A stretch of DNA of 64,000 nucleotides from an uncultured Bacteroidales bacterium (GTDB lineage: Bacteria > Bacteroidota > Bacteroidia > Bacteroidales > Muribaculaceae). The notes under the pieces were generated by a model. That model worked only from the letters and a program-made list of their open reading frames with translations. It made no database searches and was not told the DNA's origin. Within the stretch, counting starts at the first letter, position 1, and each line of letters starts with the position of its first letter. The stretch covers positions 62,001 to 126,000 of the forward strand of contig CACZNH010000001.1 in NCBI GenBank assembly GCA_902782465.1. Direction: 5' to 3'. Below are positions 41,796-51,027 of this stretch, in pieces. The position numbers were made by a program, and so were the translations under genes.

Positions 41796-42159
41796 CAGTC
41801 GGCGGGGCAGCAGGGATGAAAGCACAAAATACCGTATTCTTAGATTTACTGTGAATATCTATCATTATCTAAACACCCCCCGACAGCCATCGACTGGCTG
41901 TCATGTCAATAAAAACAAACCAACGCAGGGACATCGGTACACCCCATTGCCGACGTCCCTGTCTTTTTAAATTGTATGTCACTTTGCTCAGTTTGTTGCT
42001 CCTCAAGAAAAGTGCTACAACGTCCAACTTTTTGGGGTCACTTCAGGAATGCGGATGCCTTCTTTATCCATTATGCACGGCATCGCCATTTTTTTTTAAA
42101 ATTTTTGTAGTTTTTCGGCCACCCCGTGCGTCTAACGGGCAAAGAAGTAAAAAAACACT
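41796..42159. other. Structured 3' region and gap
   Basis: It contains the hairpin GACAGCCA / TGGCTGTC (41882-41902) and the terminator at 41926-41967; the rest (41968-42159) is AT-rich leader of the next gene, with a weak -7 candidate TAGTTTTTCG near 42108. No other frame is convincing. Confidence 0.5.
41926..41967 (+). terminator. Terminator of the 29-residue peptide transcript
   Basis: Stem CAGGGACATCGG / CCGACGTCCCTG (12 positions, two mismatches near the middle), loop of about 12, then TCTTTTT. Confidence 0.75.
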
Positions 42160-42747
42160 ATGACGATGAAGGAATATATCAGAGAGAACCGCGAGAGGAT
42201 AGCCTCAGTGCTGACCAATGTCGGCTACACGGTAGTGGCCGCTGTTGTCGCCATCTTTATCGGCTGGGCACTGTACAGGCTGTATGGCTACTTGAGCAGC
42301 ACCGGCGAGCTGGAGTGGAAAAAGCTGCTGTCCCTGTGCTCCAAAAAGGGGATGGCGAAGGTGCTGGGTGTATACTTCCGTTCGTTCCTGTGGACTGGTC
42401 TGGTACTCACTATCGGCTGGGCCATGGCCATGGCCGGCGACATCTTGGAGACCATGGTGCCCGAGCAGAGCAAGGAGGACCGCCAGTCGGCGGTGGCAGG
42501 CCTGACTCTGGTGACGCTGGGAGGCCTGGCATGCGCCCTGCTGCCCCTCGTGGGTTGGTCCATGTATTTCTTTATTCCGCTGGCGGTGTGCTTCGTGGGT
42601 GATCATATCGCCAAGGTGGACGATGACGAGAAGAAGGACCGGGAAATTGAGGACACCCGCAACGAGCTGGCTGAGGCCAAGCAGCGCATCAACGAGCTCG
42701 AGAAACAGCTGACTGAGACCTCCGGTCAGGACAACGAAACGAATTAA
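42160..42747 (+). CDS. Three-span membrane protein with coiled-coil tail
   Basis: 195 residues. Hydrophobic stretches near 20-45 (VGYTVVAAVVAIFIGWALYR), 70-95 (SFLWTGLVLTIGWAMAMAGD) and 110-145 (ATLVTLGGLACALLPLVGWS-like), and a charged C-terminal coiled coil (NELAEAKQRINELEKQL). No family recognised. It lies 38 bases before the M16 peptidase gene on the same strand and may be transcribed with it. An ATG at 42166 is an alternative start. Confidence 0.7.
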   Translation: MTMKEYIRENRERIASVLTNVGYTVVAAVVAIFIGWALYRLYGYLSSTGELEWKKLLSLCSKKGMAKVLGVYFRSFLWTGLVLTIGWAMAMAGDILETMVPEQSKEDRQSAVAGLTLVTLGGLACALLPLVGWSMYFFIPLAVCFVGDHIAKVDDDEKKDREIEDTRNELAEAKQRINELEKQLTETSGQDNETN

Positions 42748-42785
42748 TCACAATTTATTATTCACTATATAAAAGCTATCCAATT

Positions 42786-45617
42786 ATGAAAGTTAAAAGA
42801 TTTTATGCTTTTTTACTGCTCGTGCTCACGGCACTGAGCGCTAACGTGGTGATGGCCCAGCAGATGGCTCTGCCCATCGACGAGGCCGTACGCATCGGCA
42901 AGCTCGACAACGGCTTGACCTACTACATCCGCCACAACAACTATCCCGAACACCGTGCCGACTTCTACATCGCCCAGCGTGTGGGCGCCATGCAGGAGGA
43001 GGACAGCCAGAACGGTCTGGCCCACTTCCTGGAGCACATGGCCTTTAACGGCAGTGAGCATTTCAACGGCGAGGGCCATGGCATCATCGACTTCATCCAG
43101 TCGATCGGCCTGAACTTTGGTGCCGACGTGAACGCCTTCACCAGCTTCACCCGCACCGTCTATCTGGTTACCAACGTGCCCACCGCCCGTCAGAGTGTGC
43201 TGGACTCCTGTCTGCTCGTGCTCAAGGACTGGAGCCACGGCCTGCTGCTCACCGACGAGGAGATTGACAAGGAGCGTGGTGTCATCCACGAGGAGTGGCG
43301 CTTGGGCCGCGATGCCAACGAACGCATGACCAACCGCCAGAGGGATAACCTGTTCGCCGGCTCCAAGTATGCCAAGCGCGACGTCATCGGCTCGATGGAC
43401 GTAGTGGACTACTTCCCCTACCAGGTCCTGCGCGATTACTATGACAAGTGGTACCGCCCCGACAACCAGGCTCTGGTCATCGTGGGTGATGTGGACGTGG
43501 ATTACACCGAGGCCAAGATCCGCGAGATGTTCAAGGACATCCCCGCTCCCGGCCCCGATGCCGCCCAGGTCGAGACCTATCCCGTGCCTGACAACGACGA
43601 GCCCATCGTCGTGATCGAGAAGGATGTGGAGCAGCAGCTTAGCGTCGTGCAGCTCGTGTTCAAGCATGACATTATTGAGGAGGAAATGAAGGGCGACGTC
43701 AACTACCTCGTTCTCGACTATATGAAGGACATGATGAGCTCGATGCTCAACCAGCGTTTCCAGGAGAAGGTACAGGATCCCGACTGCCCCTTCCTGCAGG
43801 CCTATGGGTTTGACACCAGCTACATGGGCGCCAACACCAAGGACGCCTTCTATCTGACCGTTGTTCCCAAGGAGGGCATGATCGAGGCCGCTACCGAGGT
43901 CGGCTTGATCGAGACGCTACGTGCCGCCAGGTTCGGCTTCACCGCCACCGAGTATGAGCGCGCCAAGGAGAGCTACATGAGCCACCTCGACCGCCAGTAC
44001 AACGAGCGCGACAAGGTTCACAACCGCACCTACGCCCAGCGCATCTACACCCACTTCCTGGAGAATGAGCCTATGATGTCGGTGGAGCAGAACTACGAAC
44101 TCATGAAGATGATTGTCCCCAACATCCCCGTTGAGGCCATCAACCAGGTGCTCCCCGAACTCATCAACACCGACGGCAAGAACCTCGTGGTAGTGAACTA
44201 CAACCAGGAGAAGGAAGGTGCCGTATATCCCCACAAGGAGGGCCTGATGGGCGCCATCACAGCTGCCGAGAATGCCGAAATCGAGGCATATGTCGATAAC
44301 GTGAAGCAGGAGCCCCTCATCGCCAAGCTGCCCAAGAAGGGTAAAATCGTCAAGGAAACCTACAACGAGACCCTGGGCTACAAGGACCTGGAGCTGAGCA
44401 ACGGCGTGCACGTCCAGCTCAAGCCCACCACCTACAAGCAGGACGAAATCTTCATGCTCGCTCGCCAGCGCGGCGGCAACTCGCTCTACGGCGAGGAGGA
44501 TTGGGCCAACTGCGAGATGTTTGACTATGCCATCGAGAGCAGCGGCCTGGGCGGTTTCAACAGCATCGAGCTCCGTAAGGCACTCGCCGGCAAGCGCGTG
44601 AGCCTCAGCCAGACGATGTCAACCTACGAGGACTACATCAACGGCAGCTCCAGCGTCAAGGACCTGGAGACCCTGTTCCAGCTCCTCTATCTCCAGTTCA
44701 CCGACGTCACCCGCGACGACAAGAGCTACAACTCCCTGGTCAACCAGATCGAGATTTCGCTCAAGAACAAGGACCTCGACCCCGACAACGTCTTCAGCGA
44801 CTCGCTCTCCTACATCATGGACAACTACAGCTGGCGCAGCAAGCCCTACAAGCTCGAGGACATGAAGAAACTGAGCTATGACCGCATCCTGGAAATCGGC
44901 AAGGAGCGCACCGCCAACGCTGCCGGCTACGACTTCATGTTCGTCGGCTCCTTCGACGAGGCAGTCATCCGTCCCCTCATCGAGCAGTACATCGCCAGCC
45001 TGCCCGCCAAGAAGGGCGCCAAGTCCAACTGGGTCAACGTCGATAACACTCCCATGGGACAGACCATCAAGCACTTCTCCCGCAAGATGGAAACCCCCAA
45101 GACGACCATGTTCATCAACTGGTTCAACACCGAGATTCCCCACAACCTCGAGAACAGCATCAAGGCGCAGCTGCTGGGCAAGGTGCTCAACCGCATCAAC
45201 CGCGACAAGATCCGCGAGGATGCCGGCGCAGCCTACTCCATCAGCACCTACGGCCAGAACTACAAGTCGGGTGACAACACCATGACCTCACTCACGGCCT
45301 ACGCTCCCCTCAAGCCCGAGTTCACCGACATGGCCATCCAGATCGTCAACGAGGAGATGCTCAAGGCCTGCGAGAACATCGACGCCGCCAGCCTCGAGGA
45401 CTTCAAGAAGGCCATGATCAAGGACCACGAGACGCAGCTCAAGGAGAACAGTTACTGGTACACCATCATCTCCACCTACGCCACCCGCGGCCTCGACATG
45501 TGCACCGGCTATGAAGACTTCGTCAACGCCCAGACGCCCGAGACCATCGCCGACTTCGCCCGCCAGATCCTTTCGGCTGGCAACAAAATCGAAGTCGTCA
45601 TGACCCCCGCCGAGTAA
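42786..45617 (+). CDS. M16 family zinc metallopeptidase
   Basis: 943 residues, as two fused M16 halves. Signal peptide (FYAFLLLVLTALSANVVMA), inverted zinc motif HFLEH (80-84) with the downstream Glu in EEIDKERGVIHEEW (about 160), then a second, inactive half. Such periplasmic pitrilysin-like enzymes degrade peptides and small proteins inside a closed chamber. Codon use is strongly biased to C-ending codons, more than in its neighbours, which suggests high expression. Ends in a strong terminator (45655-45689). Confidence 0.92.
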   Translation: MKVKRFYAFLLLVLTALSANVVMAQQMALPIDEAVRIGKLDNGLTYYIRHNNYPEHRADFYIAQRVGAMQEEDSQNGLAHFLEHMAFNGSEHFNGEGHGIIDFIQSIGLNFGADVNAFTSFTRTVYLVTNVPTARQSVLDSCLLVLKDWSHGLLLTDEEIDKERGVIHEEWRLGRDANERMTNRQRDNLFAGSKYAKRDVIGSMDVVDYFPYQVLRDYYDKWYRPDNQALVIVGDVDVDYTEAKIREMFKDIPAPGPDAAQVETYPVPDNDEPIVVIEKDVEQQLSVVQLVFKHDIIEEEMKGDVNYLVLDYMKDMMSSMLNQRFQEKVQDPDCPFLQAYGFDTSYMGANTKDAFYLTVVPKEGMIEAATEVGLIETLRAARFGFTATEYERAKESYMSHLDRQYNERDKVHNRTYAQRIYTHFLENEPMMSVEQNYELMKMIVPNIPVEAINQVLPELINTDGKNLVVVNYNQEKEGAVYPHKEGLMGAITAAENAEIEAYVDNVKQEPLIAKLPKKGKIVKETYNETLGYKDLELSNGVHVQLKPTTYKQDEIFMLARQRGGNSLYGEEDWANCEMFDYAIESSGLGGFNSIELRKALAGKRVSLSQTMSTYEDYINGSSSVKDLETLFQLLYLQFTDVTRDDKSYNSLVNQIEISLKNKDLDPDNVFSDSLSYIMDNYSWRSKPYKLEDMKKLSYDRILEIGKERTANAAGYDFMFVGSFDEAVIRPLIEQYIASLPAKKGAKSNWVNVDNTPMGQTIKHFSRKMETPKTTMFINWFNTEIPHNLENSIKAQLLGKVLNRINRDKIREDAGAAYSISTYGQNYKSGDNTMTSLTAYAPLKPEFTDMAIQIVNEEMLKACENIDAASLEDFKKAMIKDHETQLKENSYWYTIISTYATRGLDMCTGYEDFVNAQTPETIADFARQILSAGNKIEVVMTPAE

Positions 45618-45654
45618 CGGAACATCATTGTAGATAACATATTTTCCTATCAAG

Positions 45655-45689
45655 GGGAGCCACGAGTCATTGTGCAACTCGTGGCTCCC
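45655..45689. terminator. Strong bidirectional terminator
   Basis: A perfect 13-pair stem GGGAGCCACGAGT / ACTCGTGGCTCCC with T-rich flank ATTATTTTCC, between the convergent M16 and patatin genes. Confidence 0.85.
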
Positions 45690-45765
45690 ATTATTTTCCA
45701 TTGATGATGAAATTTCTATCTTAACGGCTTTGCCCCTGGGCGTGGGGCTTTGGTATATAAAGCAG

Positions 45766-47367
45766 TCACACCTTGGGGACCATCCACAGCGGGTCTTGCT
45801 TGAAGCGTTTCCAGGCTTCGAGCATCTGGGGCTTGCAGGCAATGAGCTGGCTGTGGGCCTCGGTGGTGTTGGTGGGGTCTTGCTCGATGTGGTGGATGTA
45901 GGAGAGCAGGCTGCGGCAGATGTGGAATTGTCCGGCGGCAAGTATCGCCTGGGGCAGGCCTGCAGCTTTGTCCTGCGGGGTGAACCATAGGGTCGTGCCC
46001 ATGCTGGCGGCCAGGGCGCTTTTCTGGAGCATGGCGTCGCTGGGGATGAGCTCATTCTCCCAGGGGGAAGAGGAACCGTCGCGGCGTATGGGCGGCTTGG
46101 CGTGAATGTTGCTGGTAACAAGGCGGTTATACCATTCGCTATCACTGTAGATGCTACTATAGTTGATGCTGCGCAGCCGGTTAAGGAAAATCTCGCTGGT
46201 GAGGGTCACGAGCGACTTGGCGCGGTTCATGAGCATGGCCTCGGCCGAGGCAAACTTCAGGTGGGTGATGAACCTTGCCCTGTTGCCGATAAAGGTTTTC
46301 TCGATAGCGCCGAACATCTTGTTCTTCAACAAGGCACCGATGACATTCATGAGTGTGACAATGGCCAGGATGACCGACATGGCACCCATTGCAAAGCCGT
46401 TGCCGGCAACCAGCGCAGCGATGAACAGCACGATGGCAACCACCTCGCTGATGAGGCCGTAATTGCGCAGGCGGCCGATGGTCAAATTGCCCAGCCACTT
46501 GGGCAGGAACTGTTCACACGGGGCATAGCATTCGTTGATATCGCCGTCAGAAACGTCGCTGACGATAATCAGGTCCAGCGCCTTGTCGGTACGGGTCCTG
46601 TCATTGCGATGCTTGAATAGGCGTTTCTCGGCCAGCTTCAGGGGCTCGATGCCCTGGTTGTCGAGGATGCCGCCGTCCATGATGCCGAAACGCTTGTTGA
46701 TGCGGGCGACTAGCTCGGGATGCTGCGACACCTGGAAGTCGTCGGGGAACATCATGGGCTCGAAACCGCTGGGGAAACACGACGAGCAGGCCATAGCTTC
46801 GCCCAGCCTGATATAGCGCGATATTCCTTGGCCGATGTTGTATTTATTGTTGCCAAAGACACCATAGCTCATCCTCTCGCCTTGGGTGGTAATGCCACTG
46901 GTGACGCGAAAGCGGAAAGACAGCGAGTGGTCAAAGTCGGTAGCCAGTGCCGTGTAGTCCTTGACGGGAATGCGGTCAAAGTTGTCGATGAGGTCACCCA
47001 TTGTCGCGCCGTCAAACAGGCATTGGTCATAGATGTCGGCCATCATCTTGATGCTCGACGCGTCGCGGTTATCCTTCTCGGCACGGATGCTCTGCAGGGC
47101 AGGGGTAATCAGGTCGCCGTTGCACAGGAAGTCGAACAGTTCCTGAATCATCTCATCAATGGGCTGCCCCTTGGCACAGGCGAGCATATACTTCAACGCA
47201 GGGATGCTGCCACCCGACACCGAGGTGAGGACCTTCACGCACTCCAGCAGCGTGCGCCCGTCCTCGAGGCGAATGGAATTCAGCAGCGACAACGTGCCCA
47301 GGTCATAGGTGGCTGCCCTGTATCCGCCGCCCGAGAAGGCCATGCCAATACTCAATTCGTTTTCCAT
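45766..47367 (-). CDS. Patatin-like phospholipase with membrane segment
   Basis: 533 residues. Oxyanion motif FSGGGYRAA (about 9-16), nucleophile Ser in TSVSGGSIP (about 48, S-x-S-G-G in place of G-x-S-x-G), and catalytic Asp in MDGGILDNQG (about 232). Two hydrophobic helices (about 300-350, VVAIVLFIAALVAGNGFAMG; VILAIVTLMNVIGALL) interrupt the C-terminal half. Predicted lipid acyl hydrolase at the inner membrane. Start at 47367 preferred (MENELSIGMAFSGGG). An in-frame start further up would lie in a heptamer repeat. Confidence 0.85.
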   Translation of the reverse strand: MENELSIGMAFSGGGYRAATYDLGTLSLLNSIRLEDGRTLLECVKVLTSVSGGSIPALKYMLACAKGQPIDEMIQELFDFLCNGDLITPALQSIRAEKDNRDASSIKMMADIYDQCLFDGATMGDLIDNFDRIPVKDYTALATDFDHSLSFRFRVTSGITTQGERMSYGVFGNNKYNIGQGISRYIRLGEAMACSSCFPSGFEPMMFPDDFQVSQHPELVARINKRFGIMDGGILDNQGIEPLKLAEKRLFKHRNDRTRTDKALDLIIVSDVSDGDINECYAPCEQFLPKWLGNLTIGRLRNYGLISEVVAIVLFIAALVAGNGFAMGAMSVILAIVTLMNVIGALLKNKMFGAIEKTFIGNRARFITHLKFASAEAMLMNRAKSLVTLTSEIFLNRLRSINYSSIYSDSEWYNRLVTSNIHAKPPIRRDGSSSPWENELIPSDAMLQKSALAASMGTTLWFTPQDKAAGLPQAILAAGQFHICRSLLSYIHHIEQDPTNTTEAHSQLIACKPQMLEAWKRFKQDPLWMVPKV

Positions 47368-47371
47368 ATTG

Positions 47372-47420
47372 TTCAAGTTTTTAGTTTTAAGTTTAATCAC
47401 TAACGCCTTACGCCTAGAGC
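47372..47420. repeat. Heptamer repeat overlapping the thioesterase 3' end
   Basis: Seven phase-locked 7-base units: TTCAAGT, TTTTAGT, TTTAAGT, TTAATCA, CTAACGC, CTTACGC, CTAGAGC. The last three supply the final codons of the thioesterase gene. Confidence 0.65.
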
Positions 47421-47888
47421 CTCCTCTTCGGTGCGGCAGGCGGTAAAGCCCATCTCGCGCGAGCGTTCCTGGTCAAACATGTAATAGGTCACCTCGCCCA
47501 CGTCGCACAGGCGTCCCTGGCTGTTGTGCAGCATGACTTGGACCGTGTAGAAGTTGCGCACGTGGCTCACCAGATGGCCGCGCAGGGTAATCTGCGGCTC
47601 GCGCGTCGAGACGGGGCGGTGAAATTTCACCTCAAGTTTGGTCGTCACTCCCGCCGCCTGCAGCCGCCGCGACAGCACCCAGCTGGCCAGCTCGTCGATG
47701 AGCGTGCTGATGATGCCGCCGTGCAGCGTCTCCACCCAGCCGTCGTAGTTCACGTTGGGGCTCCACGTGGTGACGACGTCCTCACCGTCTTCCCAAAATT
47801 CCAGATGCAGCCCAATCGGGTTCGTCGGGCTGCACCCGAAGCAGTTATATCCCTCTTTCTCGAGGTACGGATTAATCAATTTCTTCAT
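47400..47888 (-). CDS. PaaI-type hotdog thioesterase
   Basis: 162 residues. Hotdog fold with the HGG motif (DGWVETLHGGIISTLIDELA, about 50-70) typical of PaaI/4HBT thioesterases, which cleave acyl- or aryl-CoA thioesters. N-terminal Cys pair (NCFGCSPTNPIGL) matches a known subfamily pattern. The last residues (LGVRR) are coded by a heptamer repeat. Located 85 bases after the transporter gene on the same strand. Confidence 0.85.
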   Translation of the reverse strand: MKKLINPYLEKEGYNCFGCSPTNPIGLHLEFWEDGEDVVTTWSPNVNYDGWVETLHGGIISTLIDELASWVLSRRLQAAGVTTKLEVKFHRPVSTREPQITLRGHLVSHVRNFYTVQVMLHNSQGRLCDVGEVTYYMFDQERSREMGFTACRTEEEALGVRR

Positions 47889-47973
47889 GACTCAATAACA
47901 AAAAAGTTGTAATGGCAATCCAAGCCGTCTTTTAAATAACAAAGAGTGCGGACGCCATTGTCCTTTATTGTCC

Positions 47974-48957
47974 TTATTGTTTTCCTTTTATCTCTTGTTG
48001 TCGTTCAGTGACTTTTCGGTGGTGCCATATCTCCAGGCTGTTGATGGCATTTTGCCACAGGATGTAGCAGCCGGGACCAGCCACTGACAGGGGACTCAGG
48101 TAGGTGTAGGCAATCCACACGGCAAAGGCGGTATTCTTCTGCCCCAGGCCCTGGCCGCTCTCGATGACCGTGCCGAAGAAGTGCCCGATGTACCGCCCCA
48201 CGGCAAACTGCGCCAGGCAAATCAGCAGCGACACCACAGCGATGGTCAGGAGGAACACCAGCGGCGCACCGCTGTTGATGATGTTCTTCACCGTACAGCC
48301 CGTCACGATCGTCAGCGAGATGCCCCACATGTAGAACGACAGGTCCTGGATGGCCACCAGACGCTGCTGAACGCGTGGCAGGTAATGCTTCACCAGGTAG
48401 GCAGCAATCAGCGGCAGCACCAGCACCAGGAACACCTTGTACATAATCATCCAGAAGGCGGTCCAGAAGCTGATGTCCACTTCATTGTCGATGAGCGGGA
48501 ACACCACCGGCACGGCGACCACCGTGACGATGTTGGACAGGAACACATAGCTCGTCATCGTCTCCAGGTTGCCGCCCAGCTTGCCCGTCACCACGGGAGC
48601 CGCGCTGGCACCGGGGCAGATGACGCACGTCAGGATGCCCTCCATCAATATCAGGTCCTTGCCCGTCATCTCAAAGCCCAGGATAAGCGCCACCAGCAGC
48701 ACCACGAGCACTATCTGGAACACAGACACCCACAGGTGCCACATCGCAGGACGCATCTTGTGGAAATCCACCCGCAGGAACGTCGTGAACAATATCAGGC
48801 TCATGAACAGCGGCAGGATGGTGTCGAATATCGGCTCCATCACTTCGCTCACCGGGTCCAGAGCAGGAATCCAGTAGAATATCAGATAGATGACCGTGCC
48901 CCCCACAATCGCGCTGGGCAACGTCCAATTCTTCAAAAAATCAATCACTCCCTTCAT
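47974..48957 (-). CDS. BASS-type (bile acid:sodium symporter-like) transporter
   Basis: 327 residues, nine to ten transmembrane helices. Features: ILTCVICPGASAAPVVTGKL (about 125-145) and a later KNTAFAVWIAYTYL segment, as in the crossover regions of the SBF/BASS family. Likely a sodium-coupled carrier of an organic anion; the substrate cannot be told. Start at 48957 chosen, as a longer frame would run across the -7 box TACCTTTG at 48973-48966. Confidence 0.8.
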   Translation of the reverse strand: MKGVIDFLKNWTLPSAIVGGTVIYLIFYWIPALDPVSEVMEPIFDTILPLFMSLILFTTFLRVDFHKMRPAMWHLWVSVFQIVLVVLLVALILGFEMTGKDLILMEGILTCVICPGASAAPVVTGKLGGNLETMTSYVFLSNIVTVVAVPVVFPLIDNEVDISFWTAFWMIMYKVFLVLVLPLIAAYLVKHYLPRVQQRLVAIQDLSFYMWGISLTIVTGCTVKNIINSGAPLVFLLTIAVVSLLICLAQFAVGRYIGHFFGTVIESGQGLGQKNTAFAVWIAYTYLSPLSVAGPGCYILWQNAINSLEIWHHRKVTERQQEIKGKQ

Positions 48958-48965
48958 ATCACCCA

Positions 48966-48973
48966 CAAAGGTA
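48966..48973 (-). promoter_or_regulatory. -7 box of the transporter gene
   Basis: Minus strand TACCTTTG, a full TAnnTTTG match only 8 bases before the ATG at 48957, so the leader is nearly absent (1-2 bases). Confidence 0.55.
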
Positions 48974-49275
48974 GTACTTTTTCTCCATTTGGCGGTTTTT
49001 ATCCAGAGCAACCATACAAAATACAAGTGTGAATCAGCCTCGCTTGATTTCGCTTACTTTATTGATTTACAGTCGGTTACTCAAAGGTTTCCCTTCGGGT
49101 GTTATCCAATAATTTTGGTGTGTTTGCCCTAGCTTTTGTCGAAATTCCGAAAATTTTTTTAGGCGTTTTTGCAGGAATTCCGTTTTTTTAGGCACAAATG
49201 TCCATCAATGGGCCATAAATAATTCATTGATGATCATTCGTGGGAATTGATGGCCATTCGTGTACAAAAATGAAA

Positions 49276-49311
49276 CTTGGCTTTAAGACCGATTTCGGGC
49301 TTAAAACCAAG
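49276..49311 (-). terminator. Terminator of the S41 peptidase operon
   Basis: Minus strand CTTGGTTTTAAG / CTTAAAGCCAAG, 12 positions with one G-T pair, then TTTCATTTTTG. It lies 24 bases past the stop at 49336. Confidence 0.7.
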
Positions 49312-49335
49312 TTCTTGTGTTGTTATGAAAAAAAC

Positions 49336-50994
49336 TTACTTCTTGCCTTTGATGTAATCCAGCAGGTACCGCAATTCGGTGCTGGTGTCGAAGTTGTAGT
49401 GCTTGTAGTCCTCGTAGGTTGGCATCAGGTCGGGCGTGAACTCCATGGCACGCGGGTCATCAGTCGGCAGGAACAGCTGCAGTGAGTTGGAGATGGAGCC
49501 GGTCAGACCCGTGCGCGGCAGCTCAAACGGCGTCGCTTCCATGTAGGTGTTGGGTGCCTGCTTGCTGGGGAGGCCTGCGACAGTGGCACCCATTTTCCAC
49601 AAGTAGAAAGCATAGTGGAAGGCGGCGCTGAAGGTGGTGGGATTGGTCAACACATACACGTGCTCGGGCGTATAGACGGGCTTGCCCTTCTGGGCCAGGA
49701 GCCTGTCCTTGACACTGCTCATGAGGCCGGAAATGAATTGATTTCGCACTTCGTCGGTAATTTCATCAGGAATGTCTGTGTCCTCGCTCGTGAAGAAATA
49801 ATCACCTGTCATTAGCTCGGTGCTGCCCATTTGTGCATTGAGTCGTTCAATGCTGGTATTCATCTTCTTCAGGTACAACGGTGAGATGTTAGTCGCGAAC
49901 TGAATGCCGAACCTGGAGACTTCCTTGATGAATTTGTCGCCCCACATCTGGTACATGGTGGGCAGGACGATGGGCGTGAAGCCGCCGCTGTTGCCACTCA
50001 GGTCGATAATCAGGTTTTTGCTCTTGTTCTTTTTCATCTCCAGCAGCATCTTTTCAAACTCGCCGCTGAACGACGGGATTTTGGCAAGCGCCTCATTCAC
50101 ATCCTCGGGCATCTCATCGTTATTGAACATCCCATACAGCCTCCCCAGATACGGGCCCATGTCCATGCCGTTGTTGTGCATATATTCTAGTGCCTCACGG
50201 GCCATAATCTGCGATGAGCGGAAGTACATCGTCTGTTTTTGGTCGTCAACAAACTGGTAGGACAGATTTCCCTTATTGGGAATCGGCTCGGTGTGTTCGC
50301 CCCAGGTTTCATCAACACTCTCATTACTGAACGGTTTAACCAGGGGCAGGGTCAAGTCTATCGGTTTGCCTTCGGGCGTCAGGAGCTGGAACGTGATGGA
50401 GTCCTCACGCACGTTGGGGATGGTTTTCATCACTTCGTTAAAACGGAAGCCGCTGATAAACATGAAGTTGGTGATGCGCCCGATTTCGTTCTCGGCAGTA
50501 AAACGCTTGGCCAGTTCATTGCAGATGGTCTTGAAGGGAACGCCCTCGATGCCGACCAACCGGCTGCCGATCAGCTCTTTGTAGTCCGACATGATGTTTT
50601 CGACAATCACACCGTCGCCAATGGCCCAAAAGCCGATGGGCGCCCGCTTGCTCACCTCCTCATCTTGGGAGCCAAAGTTGAACTGCTGGATGCTGGTGTG
50701 GCCGTCTTCCAGCGGGGCCAGGAACTCATTGATGCGATTGGCCAGCTCGTCGGTGCTGGTTACCGAGTCCTGGACGAGCCCGAGGCGCACTTCCATCGCG
50801 GCGCGGCGAAAGAACGGCTTGCCGCCAAAGTTGGTGTAGGGGTCAGGGTGGGTCTCTTCCAGCAGCCTGACAAACTCGTTGAAGTCGGCGACGATGGAGT
50901 CGGTGGGCATCTGCGCGTTAGCGCTGCCAAACGCCAGTAACATGGTCAGCGCCAGCGCCGAGAAACTCAACTTGATGGAATTAATGGTTTTCAT
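49336..50994 (-). CDS. S41 family peptidase
   Basis: 552 residues. Signal peptide (LSFSALALTMLLAFGSANA) and an S41 (C-terminal processing peptidase) core: IIDLSGNSGGFTP (about 330) and catalytic Ser in LTNPTTFSAAFHYA (about 475). No PDZ domain is obvious. Acts in the periplasm on unknown proteins. It is the last gene of the lipoprotein run, 33 bases after the gene at 51028; it may process those paralogs. Confidence 0.85.
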   Translation of the reverse strand: MKTINSIKLSFSALALTMLLAFGSANAQMPTDSIVADFNEFVRLLEETHPDPYTNFGGKPFFRRAAMEVRLGLVQDSVTSTDELANRINEFLAPLEDGHTSIQQFNFGSQDEEVSKRAPIGFWAIGDGVIVENIMSDYKELIGSRLVGIEGVPFKTICNELAKRFTAENEIGRITNFMFISGFRFNEVMKTIPNVREDSITFQLLTPEGKPIDLTLPLVKPFSNESVDETWGEHTEPIPNKGNLSYQFVDDQKQTMYFRSSQIMAREALEYMHNNGMDMGPYLGRLYGMFNNDEMPEDVNEALAKIPSFSGEFEKMLLEMKKNKSKNLIIDLSGNSGGFTPIVLPTMYQMWGDKFIKEVSRFGIQFATNISPLYLKKMNTSIERLNAQMGSTELMTGDYFFTSEDTDIPDEITDEVRNQFISGLMSSVKDRLLAQKGKPVYTPEHVYVLTNPTTFSAAFHYAFYLWKMGATVAGLPSKQAPNTYMEATPFELPRTGLTGSISNSLQLFLPTDDPRAMEFTPDLMPTYEDYKHYNFDTSTELRYLLDYIKGKK

Positions 50995-51027
50995 AAAAGA
51001 TAGTTTTTAAAGTATCAAGTATTGTTT

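Larger units (their letters stand above)
48958..49335. other. Intergenic region with 20-base direct repeat
   Basis: It holds the promoter at 48966-48973, two imperfect 20-base direct repeats (49226-49245 and 49246-49265; each ATTGATGxxC then ATTCGTGxxx) and the terminator at 49276-49311. No frame of interest. Confidence 0.55.

Noticed and set aside
42205..45208. Many long antisense frames opposite the membrane protein and M16 genes
   Set aside because: They mirror strongly biased codons of the real genes and lack any domain.
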